Assembly (NCBI RefSeq): GCF_008386585.1
Contig: NZ_VUOB01000022.1
Location: 1-64,000 of the forward strand
Source of the DNA: Solihabitans fulvus
GTDB taxonomy: Bacteria > Actinomycetota > Actinomycetes > Mycobacteriales > Pseudonocardiaceae
DNA: 64,000 nucleotides
Direction: 5' to 3'
The notes under the pieces were generated by a model, which worked only from the letters and a program-made list of their open reading frames with translations, was not told where the DNA came from and ran no database searches. Positions 24,504 to 33,171 of this stretch are shown one piece after another; within the stretch, counting starts at the first letter, position 1; every line of letters begins with the position of its first letter. The position numbers and the translations under genes are program-made.

Positions 24504-26522
24504 ATGACCACCGAGACCCCAGCCGGCAACACCGCCGGTGAGCCCGAACTGCTGTGGCGGCCGAACCCCGATCAGGTCGGCGACAGCCAGATCGCGGCGT
24601 TCCAGGAGTGGCTGCGCACCGAGCGCGGCCTCGACCTCCCGGACTACCAGGACCTGTGGAGCTGGTCGACCACCGACCTGACCGGGTTCTGGGGCGCGGT
24701 GGCCGAGTTCTTCGACGTGGCCTTCCACGACCAGCCGTCGCAGGTGCTCGCCGAGGAGCGCATGCCGGGCGCGCGATGGTTCCCCGACGCCACGCTGAAC
24801 TACGCCGAGCACGCGCTGCGGCCGGGGCAGGGCAAGGCCGACGACGACCTGGCCGTGGTGTTCCACCGTGAGGACGGGCTGGCGCAGAACCTGGACTTCG
24901 GCACGCTGCGCCGCCAGGTGGCCGCCGCGCGGGCCGGGCTGGTCGAGCTCGGCGTCAAGCGCGGCGACCGCGTCGTCGCGCTGGCCCCGAACTGCCCGCA
25001 GGCGCTCGTCGCGTTCCTCGCGGCGGCGAGCCTCGGGGCGACCTGGTCGTCCTGCTCGCCGGACTTCGGCGCGCGCGCCGTCGCCGACCGGTTCACCCAG
25101 ATCGAGCCGACCGTGCTGGTCGCCGTCGACGGCTATCACTACAACGGCAGGGCGTTCGACGTCCGGCCGACCATCGAGCAGCTGCGCGACTCGATCGGAT
25201 CGCTGCGGGCGACCGTGCTGATCGACTACCTCGGCGGCGGCGCGACGCTGCCCGGCCAGCCGCACCCCGTCGTCGACTGGGCCGAGCTGCTCGACCGGCA
25301 CGCCGGGGCGGAGCTCGCCTACGAGCCGGTGCCGTTCGACCATCCCCTGTGGGTGCTCTACTCCTCGGGAACCACCGGGCTGCCCAAGGGCATCGTGCAG
25401 GGGCACGGCGGCATCGTGCTGGAACATCTCAAGGCGCTGGCGCTACAGAGCGGCCTCGGCCCAGGCGAGCGGTTCTTCTGGTTCACCACCACCGGCTGGA
25501 TGATGTGGAACTTCCTGGTCTCCGGGCTGCTGGTCGGCTCGACGATCGTGCTGTTCGACGGCAATCCCGCCTATCCGGACCTGACCGCGCTGTGGCGGCT
25601 CGCCGAGCAGCACCGCGTCACCTACTTCGGCACGTCGGCGCCGTTCATCCAGTCCTGCCTCAAGGAGGAGCTGAGGCCGGCGGAGCGGTTCGACCTGTCC
25701 GCGCTGCACACCGTCGGCTCGACCGGCGCGCCGCTGACCCCGGAGGGCTTCCGCTGGGTGGCCTCGGCGATCAGCCCCGAGGTGCAGATCGCCAGCGTGT
25801 CCGGCGGCACCGACCTGTGCACGGCGTTCGTGGGCGCGGCGCCGACCGTGCCGGTGTGGCTCGGAGAGCTGTCCTGCCGGTCGTTGGGCGCCGCGGTGAC
25901 GGCGTTCGACGAGCAGGGCAACGAGGTGGTCGACGAGGTTGGCGAGCTGGTGATGACCAGGCCGATGCCGTCGATGCCGGTGTCGTTCTGGGACGACCCC
26001 GACGGCAGCAGGCTGCGCGAGGCGTACTTCGAGACCTACCCCGGCGTGTGGCGGCACGGGGACTGGATCCGCATCACACCAAGGGGTTCCGCGGTGATCT
26101 ACGGCCGCAGCGACTCCACGCTCAACCGGGGCGGGGTGCGGATGGGGACGAGCGAGTTCTACCGGGTCGTCGAGTCGTTCCCAGGGGTAGCGGACTCACT
26201 GGTGATCGACACCTCGGGCGCCGGCCAGGCCGACGGTGAGCTGCTGTGCTTCCTGGTGCTCGACGACGGCGTCGAGCTGGCCTCGGTCGAGCCGTCGTTG
26301 CGCAAGGCGCTGCGGTCCGAGCTGTCGCCGAGGCATGTGCCGAACCGCTTCGTCGCGGTGCTGGAGGTGCCGAGGACCCTCAACGGCAAGAAGTGTGAGG
26401 TCCCGGTGAAGAAGATCCTGGCGGGCACGCCGGCCGAGCGGGCCGTGAGCCGGGACGCGCTGCGCAACCCCGACGCCCTCCAGCCGTTCCTGGACCTCGC
26501 CGCGCAGGGCAGCACGGCGTAG
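24504..26522 (+). CDS. Acetoacetyl-CoA synthetase
   Basis: A 672-aa adenylate-forming enzyme that activates acetoacetate to its CoA thioester in the cytosol. The length and N-terminal region (LLWRPNPDQVGDSQIAAFQEWL) are typical of acetoacetate-CoA ligases rather than acetyl-CoA synthetases. AMP-binding motifs are LYSSGTTGLPKGIVQGHGGI, TTTGWMMWN, the aspartate in WRHGDWI, and a C-terminal lysine in LNGKKCEVPVKK. It stands as a single gene; the thiolase near 33-34 kb could use its product. Confidence 0.92.
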   Translation: MTTETPAGNTAGEPELLWRPNPDQVGDSQIAAFQEWLRTERGLDLPDYQDLWSWSTTDLTGFWGAVAEFFDVAFHDQPSQVLAEERMPGARWFPDATLNYAEHALRPGQGKADDDLAVVFHREDGLAQNLDFGTLRRQVAAARAGLVELGVKRGDRVVALAPNCPQALVAFLAAASLGATWSSCSPDFGARAVADRFTQIEPTVLVAVDGYHYNGRAFDVRPTIEQLRDSIGSLRATVLIDYLGGGATLPGQPHPVVDWAELLDRHAGAELAYEPVPFDHPLWVLYSSGTTGLPKGIVQGHGGIVLEHLKALALQSGLGPGERFFWFTTTGWMMWNFLVSGLLVGSTIVLFDGNPAYPDLTALWRLAEQHRVTYFGTSAPFIQSCLKEELRPAERFDLSALHTVGSTGAPLTPEGFRWVASAISPEVQIASVSGGTDLCTAFVGAAPTVPVWLGELSCRSLGAAVTAFDEQGNEVVDEVGELVMTRPMPSMPVSFWDDPDGSRLREAYFETYPGVWRHGDWIRITPRGSAVIYGRSDSTLNRGGVRMGTSEFYRVVESFPGVADSLVIDTSGAGQADGELLCFLVLDDGVELASVEPSLRKALRSELSPRHVPNRFVAVLEVPRTLNGKKCEVPVKKILAGTPAERAVSRDALRNPDALQPFLDLAAQGSTA

Positions 26523-27026
26523 CAGGTGTGGTGATTGTCACCACACGGCACGGTGTTCCGGTCCCGCGCCGAACCGCGCGGCGCGGGTCGGTGGCCCAAC
26601 TGTGCGCAAACGCACATCGAACAACCGGTGTCGGGCGGCCCGCCCGAGCGGCCGAGCGAGGCGAATCCCGGATTACCGCAGGTGATCCGGCGCAACCCTC
26701 CCTTCGACGGGTTGTTCCGGTCGGCCGCAACTGCCAACGTGCGGTCCACGCCGGCCGTGCGGCACGCGACGAGAGAGGTCGTTGCCGTACTCCGGGCCCG
26801 GTGCGCGATCGGCGCGGGTCGCACACCGGGCGCGTGGCGGGCGGTGCGGCTCCCGTTGTGGGAGACGGGACGTTTCCAGCCCCGCGCACCCCGGTGACCA
26901 GGCACGAGTGTGGCCACGGCTGGCGAGCCGGGGCGGGGTGGGGAGCCCCGTCCCGGCGCAACGAGGGGGCGTTTTGCTCCACGGGCTCGGGCATGTGTAA
27001 TCTATGCGCCGTGGCCGAGGGCCCCG
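26523..27026. other. 504-bp intergenic region before two tRNA genes
   Basis: No convincing gene. Open frames here have no family resemblance or ribosome site. The last 60 bases, of lower GC (tgtaatctatgcgcc), probably hold the tRNA promoter. Confidence 0.5.
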
Positions 27027-27115
27027 GGAGGCTTCGCCTAGTCTGGTCTATGGCGCCGCACTGCTAATGCGGTTTGGGTTCACCCCCATCCCGGGTTCAA
27101 ATCCCGGAGCCTCCG
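27027..27115 (+). tRNA. tRNA-Ser (anticodon GCU)
   Basis: An 89-nt class II tRNA with acceptor GGAGGCT/AGCCTCC, anticodon loop CTGCTAA (anticodon GCT), long variable arm and T loop GGTTCAAATCC. No CCA encoded. tRNA-Arg follows after 36 bp. Confidence 0.95.
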
Positions 27116-27151
27116 CAACACCTGGGTTAGACTTGGGTGACAACTGAACAC

Positions 27152-27224
27152 GCGCTCGTAGCTCAACGGATAGAGCACTTGACTACGGATCAAGAGGTTG
27201 CAGGTTCGAATCCTGCCGAGCGCA
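27152..27224 (+). tRNA. tRNA-Arg (anticodon ACG)
   Basis: A 73-nt tRNA with acceptor GCGCTCG/CGAGCGC, anticodon loop CTACGGA (A34, so a TadA substrate) and T loop GGTTCGAATCC. TadA, which deaminates this A34 to inosine, is encoded at 41.3 kb in the same window. Confidence 0.96.
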
Positions 27225-27461
27225 CAAGTACGGCGAAAGCCCAGGTAGGGGCCTTGGATCACTCAGGTGAGACAGGGCCCCTGCTGCTTTTCCGGGCCGT
27301 GCGTCTCACAATTCCTCGTGAACGTCCGCACCTGCGTCCCTGCCGAGTAGTTCTCTGTCGAGTAGCTCGCTGTGATGCCGGGCACATCCGAGGTCGCCAG
27401 GTGGGTCGGGCGGGTGCCTCGGCGCGTTGTGCGGCCTGCTCGCTCCGCCATCTCGTCGCCG

Positions 27462-28058
27462 TCACGTGGTCGGGGTTGTGGAGGTGACCCGCTGGTGCGC
27501 CTTGGCGGTGAGATGGCATCCAGTGGTGACCATGAGGCTGGTGTTCCTGCCCGTGCTGAAATTGATCTTCGCGTCATCCGGTTTGTGGAACACGACATCA
27601 TGTTCGCTCGGCCTGTTCGCCACGACTTCAGGTGCTGCGGTGAAGCCGTAGCCGGAGGCGATCTCGCCCACGATGGCCACGGCGCGATCCCACTGGGCGT
27701 CGGGCAGGTTTCCCGGCGATGACCAGAGGGCGAGGCCGCGCACCTCGCCGTCGGCGTTCAGGTCGGGGTAGTCGGACCCGCACAGCGAGGCCCCCGCCTT
27801 GTCGCGTTGCTCCCACGTGCGACCGAGCTCCGTGGTGAGTCGTTCGCGGACCTTGGCGCCCATCTCTTCGTATGCGGTCGCTGCGTGCTCGATGTCGGGC
27901 CGCTGCATGAGTTCGGCGACCTTGGTGTTCACGCTGGCCTCCTGACGCGTGGTGTCCTTGGCTGGGGCGCTCTGGGGGCTACCGCAGGAGGCGAGGAGCG
28001 CCATGGGGAGAACGGCCAGCAGGACCGTCAGCAGGGCGCGCGTCCGTGGCGGAGTCAT
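27462..28058 (-). CDS. LppA-like lipoprotein
   Basis: A 198-aa exported lipoprotein. The signal peptide (RALLTVLLAVLPMALLASC) ends in the lipobox LASC. The mature part, with LMQRPDIEHAATAYEEMGAKVRERL, resembles the mycobacterial LppA/LppB group, whose function is unknown. One cysteine (SLCGSDY) besides the lipid-bearing one and another in TTGCHL could form a disulfide. The next minus-strand small gene ends 9 bp upstream and may be co-transcribed. Confidence 0.72.
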   Translation of the reverse strand: MTPPRTRALLTVLLAVLPMALLASCGSPQSAPAKDTTRQEASVNTKVAELMQRPDIEHAATAYEEMGAKVRERLTTELGRTWEQRDKAGASLCGSDYPDLNADGEVRGLALWSSPGNLPDAQWDRAVAIVGEIASGYGFTAAPEVVANRPSEHDVVFHKPDDAKINFSTGRNTSLMVTTGCHLTAKAHQRVTSTTPTT

Positions 28059-28067
28059 TCGTCAAAG

Positions 28068-28286
28068 CTAGGGGTTGGGTGTTCCCGTCTGATGGAGGCT
28101 CGACAGCGGCCAGTGCGTCCTTGGAGTCGCCGAGACGTCGCCGCTGTCGGTGACCTGGAATTCGTGGCGGGGGGCCAATTCTTCGGCCTCGCCGAGCGAG
28201 GTGTGCAGTGCCGTGACGGCATCGGCGGTTTCCATCGCGGACCGCCGCACGGCGTCGACGCGGGCGAACCTCTTGTCAGGAAGCAC
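28068..28286 (-). CDS. Possible small protein of unknown function
   Basis: A 72-aa frame whose codons have the strong GC3 bias of real genes here. GTG 28286 overlaps one of the two palindromes upstream of the divergent zinc-finger gene. AAGGAG lies too far upstream to fix the start, and ATG 28235 is an alternative. No family recognised. It would lie in an operon with the LppA-like gene. Confidence 0.4.
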   Translation of the reverse strand: MLPDKRFARVDAVRRSAMETADAVTALHTSLGEAEELAPRHEFQVTDSGDVSATPRTHWPLSSLHQTGTPNP

Positions 28287-28329
28287 CTGACGCGCTAGCT
28301 TCTCCTTATGTGTCAGGGCAAGCCTGACA
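28274..28329. promoter_or_regulatory. Double palindromic operator TGTCAGG-N5-CCTGACA
   Basis: Two sites, tgtcaggaagcacctgacg (28274-28292, one mismatch) and tgtcagggcaagcctgaca (28311-28329, perfect), lie 37 bp centre to centre upstream of the zinc-finger gene. A third half-site tgtcagg (28353-28359) overlaps its start codon. The arrangement is that of cooperative repressor or activator binding; the cognate regulator is unknown but may be the encoded HTH protein itself. Confidence 0.65.
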
Positions 28330-28351
28330 TCGGGTTGAGGCTGGAGAAGCC

Positions 28352-28723
28352 ATGTCAGGCAAGCTCTTCGCGGACAGGACGCTGCACTGCTCCTTCTGTG
28401 CCAAGCCGGAGTCCGAGGTGGACAAGATGATCGCCGGGCCGGGGGTGTACATCTGCGACGGGTGCGTGCGCCTCTGCGAGTCCATCCTGGCGCAGCGGCA
28501 GGAATCCAAGGAGAAGCCCGAGATTCCCGTTTCGGAGAGCATGACGGACGAGCAGATCCTCGAGCTGCTGCCGCGCATCGCCTCGGTGAGCGCCCAGGTC
28601 GACGGCAGCCTCCAGAACTGGGTCGACCGGCTCCGGGAACGCGGGGTGTCCTGGGCGCGGATCGGCGAGGCGCTGGGCGTCGCGCGGCAGTCCGCCTGGG
28701 AGAAGTTCTCCGGCCAGGAGTGA
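28352..28723 (+). CDS. ClpX-type C4 zinc-finger protein with C-terminal HTH
   Basis: A 123-aa protein. Residues about 12-46 form the ClpX zinc-binding domain (CSFC...ICDGCVRLC, four Cys), which in ClpX mediates dimer and adaptor contacts. The C-terminal half holds a helix-turn-helix ([25 protein letters not shown]). The AAA+ part of ClpX is absent. Such stand-alone proteins occur widely in actinobacteria and are probably DNA-binding regulators. A double palindrome precedes the gene, suggesting autoregulation. Confidence 0.8.
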   Translation: MSGKLFADRTLHCSFCAKPESEVDKMIAGPGVYICDGCVRLCESILAQRQESKEKPEIPVSESMTDEQILELLPRIASVSAQVDGSLQNWVDRLRERGVSWARIGEALGVARQSAWEKFSGQE

Positions 28724-29378
28724 GCCTGCCTGGAGCGGGCTGTCCGGGAATGGGTCGGTCGGGAGTGGGTCGGCCGTGGGCGGGGGCTGGCGCGGTGGGG
28801 TGATCGTGTCGCCGTGACGGCCTGGGGCCCGAGGCGGCAAACCGTCTTCCGTTTCCCGGACGGCCAATGGTTGTTTACGTGTATTCGACTCTTGTCGTCG
28901 TTGGATTTCGGCGCTCGGCGGCTGGCCTTGTTGATGTGTCTATAACGGTTGCCTAACGGTGTTGTGTCGAGAATGTCTGTGATTGAATCCGCCATGACTC
29001 GCGCACGCCGCTGATCAGCGGAAATGGCGATCTTCGCCGCCTCTTTGGCGCTTGGTGCATCGCCGGGTGACGTGGGTGGGGCGTCGGTTCGGGGTGGCCG
29101 GTGTCCGCATGGGACGCAGGCGTTCGTCCACAGAGGACGAATATCGCGCGTTTCCGCAGGTGAAATGGCTGATACCGCGTGTCGATCCCACTCTCGAACG
29201 GGGTAACTCGATCGGGTAGTGTTCCGGCGATTCCTCACGGTCTCGGACACTGAAACGGACATTTTGTCACTCGTTTGGGTTAAAGAGACGCCAAACGTTT
29301 GTCGCCGCGCGGGCGCGTGCTCGGTGCGGAGAAGACCAGCTCACCTGTCGGGGCCACGCTCAAGCTAGAAGGAGACTC
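28724..29378. other. 655-bp intergenic region with palindromes, upstream of the thioester adhesin
   Basis: No gene is recognised. The region becomes A/T-richer after 28850 and contains the 14-bp palindrome ccgctgatcagcgg (29008-29021), a hairpin ttcgtcc-acaga-ggacgaa (29123-29141) and the inverted repeat cgtttgg/ccaaacg (29272-29278 and 29291-29297). It likely holds the promoter and a long leader of the adhesin gene, or an unannotated small RNA. Confidence 0.5.
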
Positions 29379-30551
29379 ATGGCATCCCGGTTCACCCCGG
29401 CGCGCGTCGGCGCGGCGATCCTCGGGGCCTCTGTTGCTCTGCTGGCTGCGGCACTGCCGGCCGCCGCTGATGGCACCCACGCGAAGCTCGACGGCAACTA
29501 CGACGAATCCGGCTACCAGGTTCAGCTGCTGAAGGCCGGCAGCGAGAAGAACCCGACGGCGAGCCTGATCGGGATCAAGATCGACGGCACCGACAAGGGC
29601 ACCCAGACCTACTGCGTCGAGCTGCCGCAGTCGACCCAGCTCGGCTACGGCATGGACGAGGTGCCGTGGGAGAAGTACCCGTCGGACGACAGCGGCTTCA
29701 AGAAGAACAGCGGCAAGATCAACTGGATCCTGCACAACTCCTACCCGAGCGTGAAGCCTGACGCGTTGGGCAAGACCGTTGGGGTCGACCTCAGCGCGAA
29801 GGAAGCCATCACCGCGACCCAGGCCGCGATCTGGCACTTCAGCGACAACGTCGACCTCGACACCGCCAACCCGCTCGTGGGCAACGAGGACTCGGCGAAG
29901 GACGTCGTCAAGCTGTACGACTTCCTGGTCTCCAAGGCCGTCGACCTCGACCAGCCCACGCCGTCGCTGGCCGTGGACCCGAAGGAGAAGGCCGGCAAGG
30001 CCGGCGACCTCATCGGTCCGTTCACCGTCACGAGCACGGCGGACAAGGTCACCTTCAGCGCCATGCTGCCCGCCGGTGTCACCCTCACCGACAAGGACGG
30101 CAAGGAGCTGGACAAGCCGGCGGACAAGAAGTTCGCGGCGAAGGTCGACGCCCCGAAGACCGCTGACTTCTTCGTCAAGGTCCCGGCCGACGCGAAGCCG
30201 GGCGAGGCGGACATCTCGATCCACGCCGACGCGCAGCTGGACAAGGGCAGGCTGTTCATCCGCAGCAGCGTCGACAAGAAGACCCAGTCGCTGATCGTCG
30301 CCTCTCCGGTGACGGTGCCGCTGGACATCACCGCCCACGCCAAGTGGGACGTCGCCGCGTCGACCACCACGCCGACCACGAGCGCCCCGACGACCACGGA
30401 CACGACTCCGGTCGTGGCCGCTGCCTCGAACGAGGCGCCGCTGGCCAACACCGGTGCGTCGATCTTCTGGCCGATCGCCATCGGCGTCGTGCTGCTCGTC
30501 GCCGGTGGTGGCGCGCTGTTCATGGTGCGCCGCAAGAAGAACACCGCCTGA
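29379..30551 (+). CDS. Thioester-domain (TQxA) adhesin with LANTG sorting signal
   Basis: A 390-aa cell-wall protein. The signal peptide ends near ALPAAADG. The N-terminal thioester domain has the reactive Cys79 in TYCVELPQ and Gln148 in ATQAAIWHFSD (the TQxA motif); in this family the two form an internal thioester that bonds covalently to host or substrate amines. An Ig-like domain (about 190-330) and a Thr-rich spacer follow. The sorting signal is LANTG at 355-359, a hydrophobic stretch and RRKK. AAGGAG precedes ATG 29379. As with the LASTG protein at 15.1 kb, a class E sortase elsewhere is expected. Confidence 0.9.
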   Translation: MASRFTPARVGAAILGASVALLAAALPAAADGTHAKLDGNYDESGYQVQLLKAGSEKNPTASLIGIKIDGTDKGTQTYCVELPQSTQLGYGMDEVPWEKYPSDDSGFKKNSGKINWILHNSYPSVKPDALGKTVGVDLSAKEAITATQAAIWHFSDNVDLDTANPLVGNEDSAKDVVKLYDFLVSKAVDLDQPTPSLAVDPKEKAGKAGDLIGPFTVTSTADKVTFSAMLPAGVTLTDKDGKELDKPADKKFAAKVDAPKTADFFVKVPADAKPGEADISIHADAQLDKGRLFIRSSVDKKTQSLIVASPVTVPLDITAHAKWDVAASTTTPTTSAPTTTDTTPVVAAASNEAPLANTGASIFWPIAIGVVLLVAGGGALFMVRRKKNTA

Positions 30552-30582
30552 TCAGCGTCACCGCCTGATCGGCTGAGCTGAC

Positions 30583-30617
30583 CGCGCCCCCTGGGAGAAG
30601 GTTCCCCAGGGGGCGCG
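30583..30617. terminator. Strong hairpin terminator
   Basis: A perfect 13-bp stem, cgcgccccctggg (30583-30595) and cccagggggcgcg (30605-30617), with a 9-nt loop, between the convergent adhesin and BNR-protein genes. Confidence 0.85.
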
Positions 30618-30623
30618 GCGCGT

Positions 30624-31988
30624 TCAGCGCCGGGACAGACCGGCCACCGAGATGTCGCCGTCCGCGACCGACACGTCCCGATCGCTGGACGCCCCGGTGA
30701 TCAGCACCCTGACCGGGTCGCGGAACCCGCTGATCAGCTCGATCCGCTGGACCGGCTTCGCGGTCGGCAGCACCGCCTCGGCCGACCAGGTGCGGCCGAG
30801 CCGGACCAGGAACGTCCGCACGTTCGGCTGGCCGTCCACGCTCGCGTAGACCCGCCAGGTCAGCGGGTCGACCGGCTCCATCTCCTTGGTGCGCAGCCCG
30901 CGCGCCACTTCCCTGGTCTGCCAACCGAAGCCGGTCCAGGTGGACAGGTAGTTGTGCACCGGACCGCTGTCGTCGCCGGTGAACCACAGCAGGAACGGCT
31001 GCCCGGTGATCGGCGCGCCGACGAGCTGGATGTAGTCGGGCGACTTGACCCCGCCGGGCAACGTCAGTGGCGTGTCCGCGACCTTCAGTTGGTCCTCCTG
31101 GATCGCGTCGTCGATCTGGGTGCCGACGTCGCGCCCCGCCGCCGAGGAGAAGCGCAGGGTGCGCGGGTCGAACGACGCGTAGTACAGGTTACGGTGGTAC
31201 CGGTCGTGTTTGTGCCCCTCGGCGCCACCTCCTGCCAGCGTGTAGACGATCCGCACCCGCTCGCCGAAGCCGAACAGGCCCGGCTCGTAGCGCAGCTGGC
31301 CGATGTAGATCTCGTTCATGTTGTCCGCGCGGCCGGTCGAGCCGATCACGAACGGGCGTCCGGTCAGCTCCTTGGAGGTCTGCCAGGTCTGCCCGTTGTC
31401 CCGCGACACCACGTACTGCATGGGTCGGGTGTCGGTCGGGACGGTCGGGTCGAGGTCGCCGAGGGTCTCCCGGAAGAACACGAAGATCGAGCCGTCCGCC
31501 GTCTTGAACGGCATCGGGTAGGTGGCCGCGTCGGTGGAGATGACCCGCTCGGTCCACGTGCCGGCCGCCGAGTGCGGCTCCGGCGACCTCGCCAGCACGA
31601 GCTGGACGTTGTGCATGCCGCGGAACACCAGCAGGTGCCCGTCGGCGGCCTGCACCATCGTCGGGTAGTTGTGCGAGTCGCCGCCGCCGTCGCCGACCTT
31701 CACCGGGGCGTCCCAGACGCCGGTGTCGTGGTCGTAGGACTGGACGTAGTTGTCCTCGGCCTGGCCGCCCCAGGAGATGAAGGTGCGGTGCGCGACCGGG
31801 TCGTACAGCCCGCCGCCGACGGGCCGCCGGTCGCTGCGGGCGGCGACCGAGGGATCCGGGGTCTGGACCGTGAACGTCGGCGCCGGCCAGGTGTCCTGGT
31901 GCGCCGGTTCGGCGGCTGCGGCCGGGATCGTCGGCACGACGGCGAGAACGAGCAGCGCGGGCAGCAGCCAGCGCGGTAACCGTGGCAT
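30624..31988 (-). CDS. Secreted BNR-type beta-propeller protein
   Basis: A 454-aa exported protein; ATG 31988 has AGGAGG upstream and a clear signal peptide (WLLPALLVLAVVPTIPAAAA). The mature protein has bladed-propeller features: TFISWGGQAEDNYVQSYDHDTG, DSHNYPTMVQAADGHLLVFRG and the Asp-box-like SRDNGQTWQT. It resembles BNR-4 repeat proteins related to sialidases and polysaccharide lyases. Catalytic residues cannot be assigned, so a glycan-binding or glycan-cleaving role is inference. Confidence 0.75.
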   Translation of the reverse strand: MPRLPRWLLPALLVLAVVPTIPAAAAEPAHQDTWPAPTFTVQTPDPSVAARSDRRPVGGGLYDPVAHRTFISWGGQAEDNYVQSYDHDTGVWDAPVKVGDGGGDSHNYPTMVQAADGHLLVFRGMHNVQLVLARSPEPHSAAGTWTERVISTDAATYPMPFKTADGSIFVFFRETLGDLDPTVPTDTRPMQYVVSRDNGQTWQTSKELTGRPFVIGSTGRADNMNEIYIGQLRYEPGLFGFGERVRIVYTLAGGGAEGHKHDRYHRNLYYASFDPRTLRFSSAAGRDVGTQIDDAIQEDQLKVADTPLTLPGGVKSPDYIQLVGAPITGQPFLLWFTGDDSGPVHNYLSTWTGFGWQTREVARGLRTKEMEPVDPLTWRVYASVDGQPNVRTFLVRLGRTWSAEAVLPTAKPVQRIELISGFRDPVRVLITGASSDRDVSVADGDISVAGLSRR

Positions 31989-32251
31989 GTGGCGTCCTCC
32001 TGGTTGGGGCCGCGGGCAGCGGCCGACCAGGCGGCGGCGCGCCATCTTCGCACGGCGGCGGCGGTCCGCGCTCCCACCCGACCGGGTGGGCTAACCGGTC
32101 GGTCCCTTCGGACGCAGGTACCGTGGCTGATGGGAGCACTACCCGTCACTGTGCGTGTCGCGGTTGTCCGATGGGGCGCTCGGCGGCGGGTTCAACAGTG
32201 GGAACGAAGATGCGGGTCCGGTACCCTGCGTCAAAGTCGCGAAGGAGCACC

Positions 32252-32425
32252 GTGAACTTCGACGAGCTCAAGAAGAAGGCTCAGGATCTGGCCGAGCAGC
32301 ACGGCGACAAGCTGGAGGCGGCCGCCGACAAGGCGGGCGAGTTCGCCAAGAAGTCGTTCGGCCACGAGGAGCAGATCGACAAGGCCGTGCAGAAGGCCAA
32401 GGACTTCATCCCAGGTGGAGAGTGA
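32252..32425 (+). CDS. Small MT0933/Rv0909-type antitoxin-like protein
   Basis: A 57-aa, Lys/Glu-rich helical protein (NFDELKKKAQDLAEQHGDKL, then a second helix to DFIPGGE). It matches the MT0933 antitoxin family, whose mycobacterial member pairs with the SRPBCC-type toxin Rv0910. GTG 32252 has GAAGGAG upstream. The next gene, overlapping by 4 bp, is not such a toxin, so the classification as antitoxin is only by family name. Confidence 0.72.
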   Translation: MNFDELKKKAQDLAEQHGDKLEAAADKAGEFAKKSFGHEEQIDKAVQKAKDFIPGGE

Positions 32426-33066
32426 ACGTTTCCGACACCACTGAGCGGGTCCTCTCCGACGGGGGGACCCGCTCGGCGTCTACGCCGTCCCGACGCCCCA
32501 GGGTGCTGACCTGGCAGGGCGTCGACGCGCCGCGCCTGGAGTCCGTGCGGCTGCTGCTGTCGGACAACCGGCTGCGCGCCTCCGGCCGCCTGGTCGCGGC
32601 GGCGCACGAGGACGCCGAGGCCCACAGCGCGTCCTTCGAGCTGTCCGTCAACGAGTCACGCGGCGTGAGCAGGCTGCTGTTGCGCAGCACCACCGCCGAG
32701 TTCGAGCGGCAGATCTCGTTGAGCCGCAGCGAGGACGGCATCTGGTTGGTCGACTCCGGCAAGGGCGCCGAGCGCACCGACTTCGACGGCGCGCTCGACC
32801 TCGACGTGCAGAACACCGTGCTGTTCAACGCCCTCCCGGTGCACCGCCTCGGCCTGCACCACACGGCGGGCGAGCACGACCTGCCGGTCGTCTACGTGAC
32901 GCTGCCGGACCTGTCGGTGCGGCTGCTGCGGCAGACCTACCGGACGGTGTCCGTCGGTGACCAGGAGTCGGTGGTCAACTACACGCGGGGCTCGGTCACC
33001 GAGGACATCACGGTGGACGCGGACGGCCTGGTGCTCGACTACCCGGGGCTGTCGCGGCGCGTGTAG
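32422..33066 (+). CDS. Putative glycolipid-binding domain protein
   Basis: A 214-aa soluble protein; residues about 30-205 match the glycolipid-binding family, with the typical opening RVLTWQGVDAPRLESVRLLL and a beta-rich core (FELSVNESRGVSRLLLRST, LDVQNTVLFNALPVHRL). No signal peptide. GTG 32422 overlaps the preceding stop and has AGGTGGAG before it. The family's ligand and role are poorly known. Confidence 0.8.
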   Translation: MNVSDTTERVLSDGGTRSASTPSRRPRVLTWQGVDAPRLESVRLLLSDNRLRASGRLVAAAHEDAEAHSASFELSVNESRGVSRLLLRSTTAEFERQISLSRSEDGIWLVDSGKGAERTDFDGALDLDVQNTVLFNALPVHRLGLHHTAGEHDLPVVYVTLPDLSVRLLRQTYRTVSVGDQESVVNYTRGSVTEDITVDADGLVLDYPGLSRRV

Positions 33067-33171
33067 GGCAGGACAGCGCGAAACCCGGGCGGCGGGTACC
33101 CCGGGCTCGCGTCCTCGGCCGCCGTCCGGCTGAACTGCCCGCCGGACGCCGATCGCCTGATCAGGCCGCCG

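Noticed and set aside
26528..27067. A 179-codon frame before tRNA-Ser(GCU)
   Set aside because: It runs into the tRNA gene, is Arg/Gly/Pro-rich and has no recognisable domain.
32252..33066. Type II toxin-antitoxin pair
   Set aside because: The second protein belongs to the glycolipid-binding family and has no toxin features, so only the family name of the first suggests a toxin-antitoxin system.
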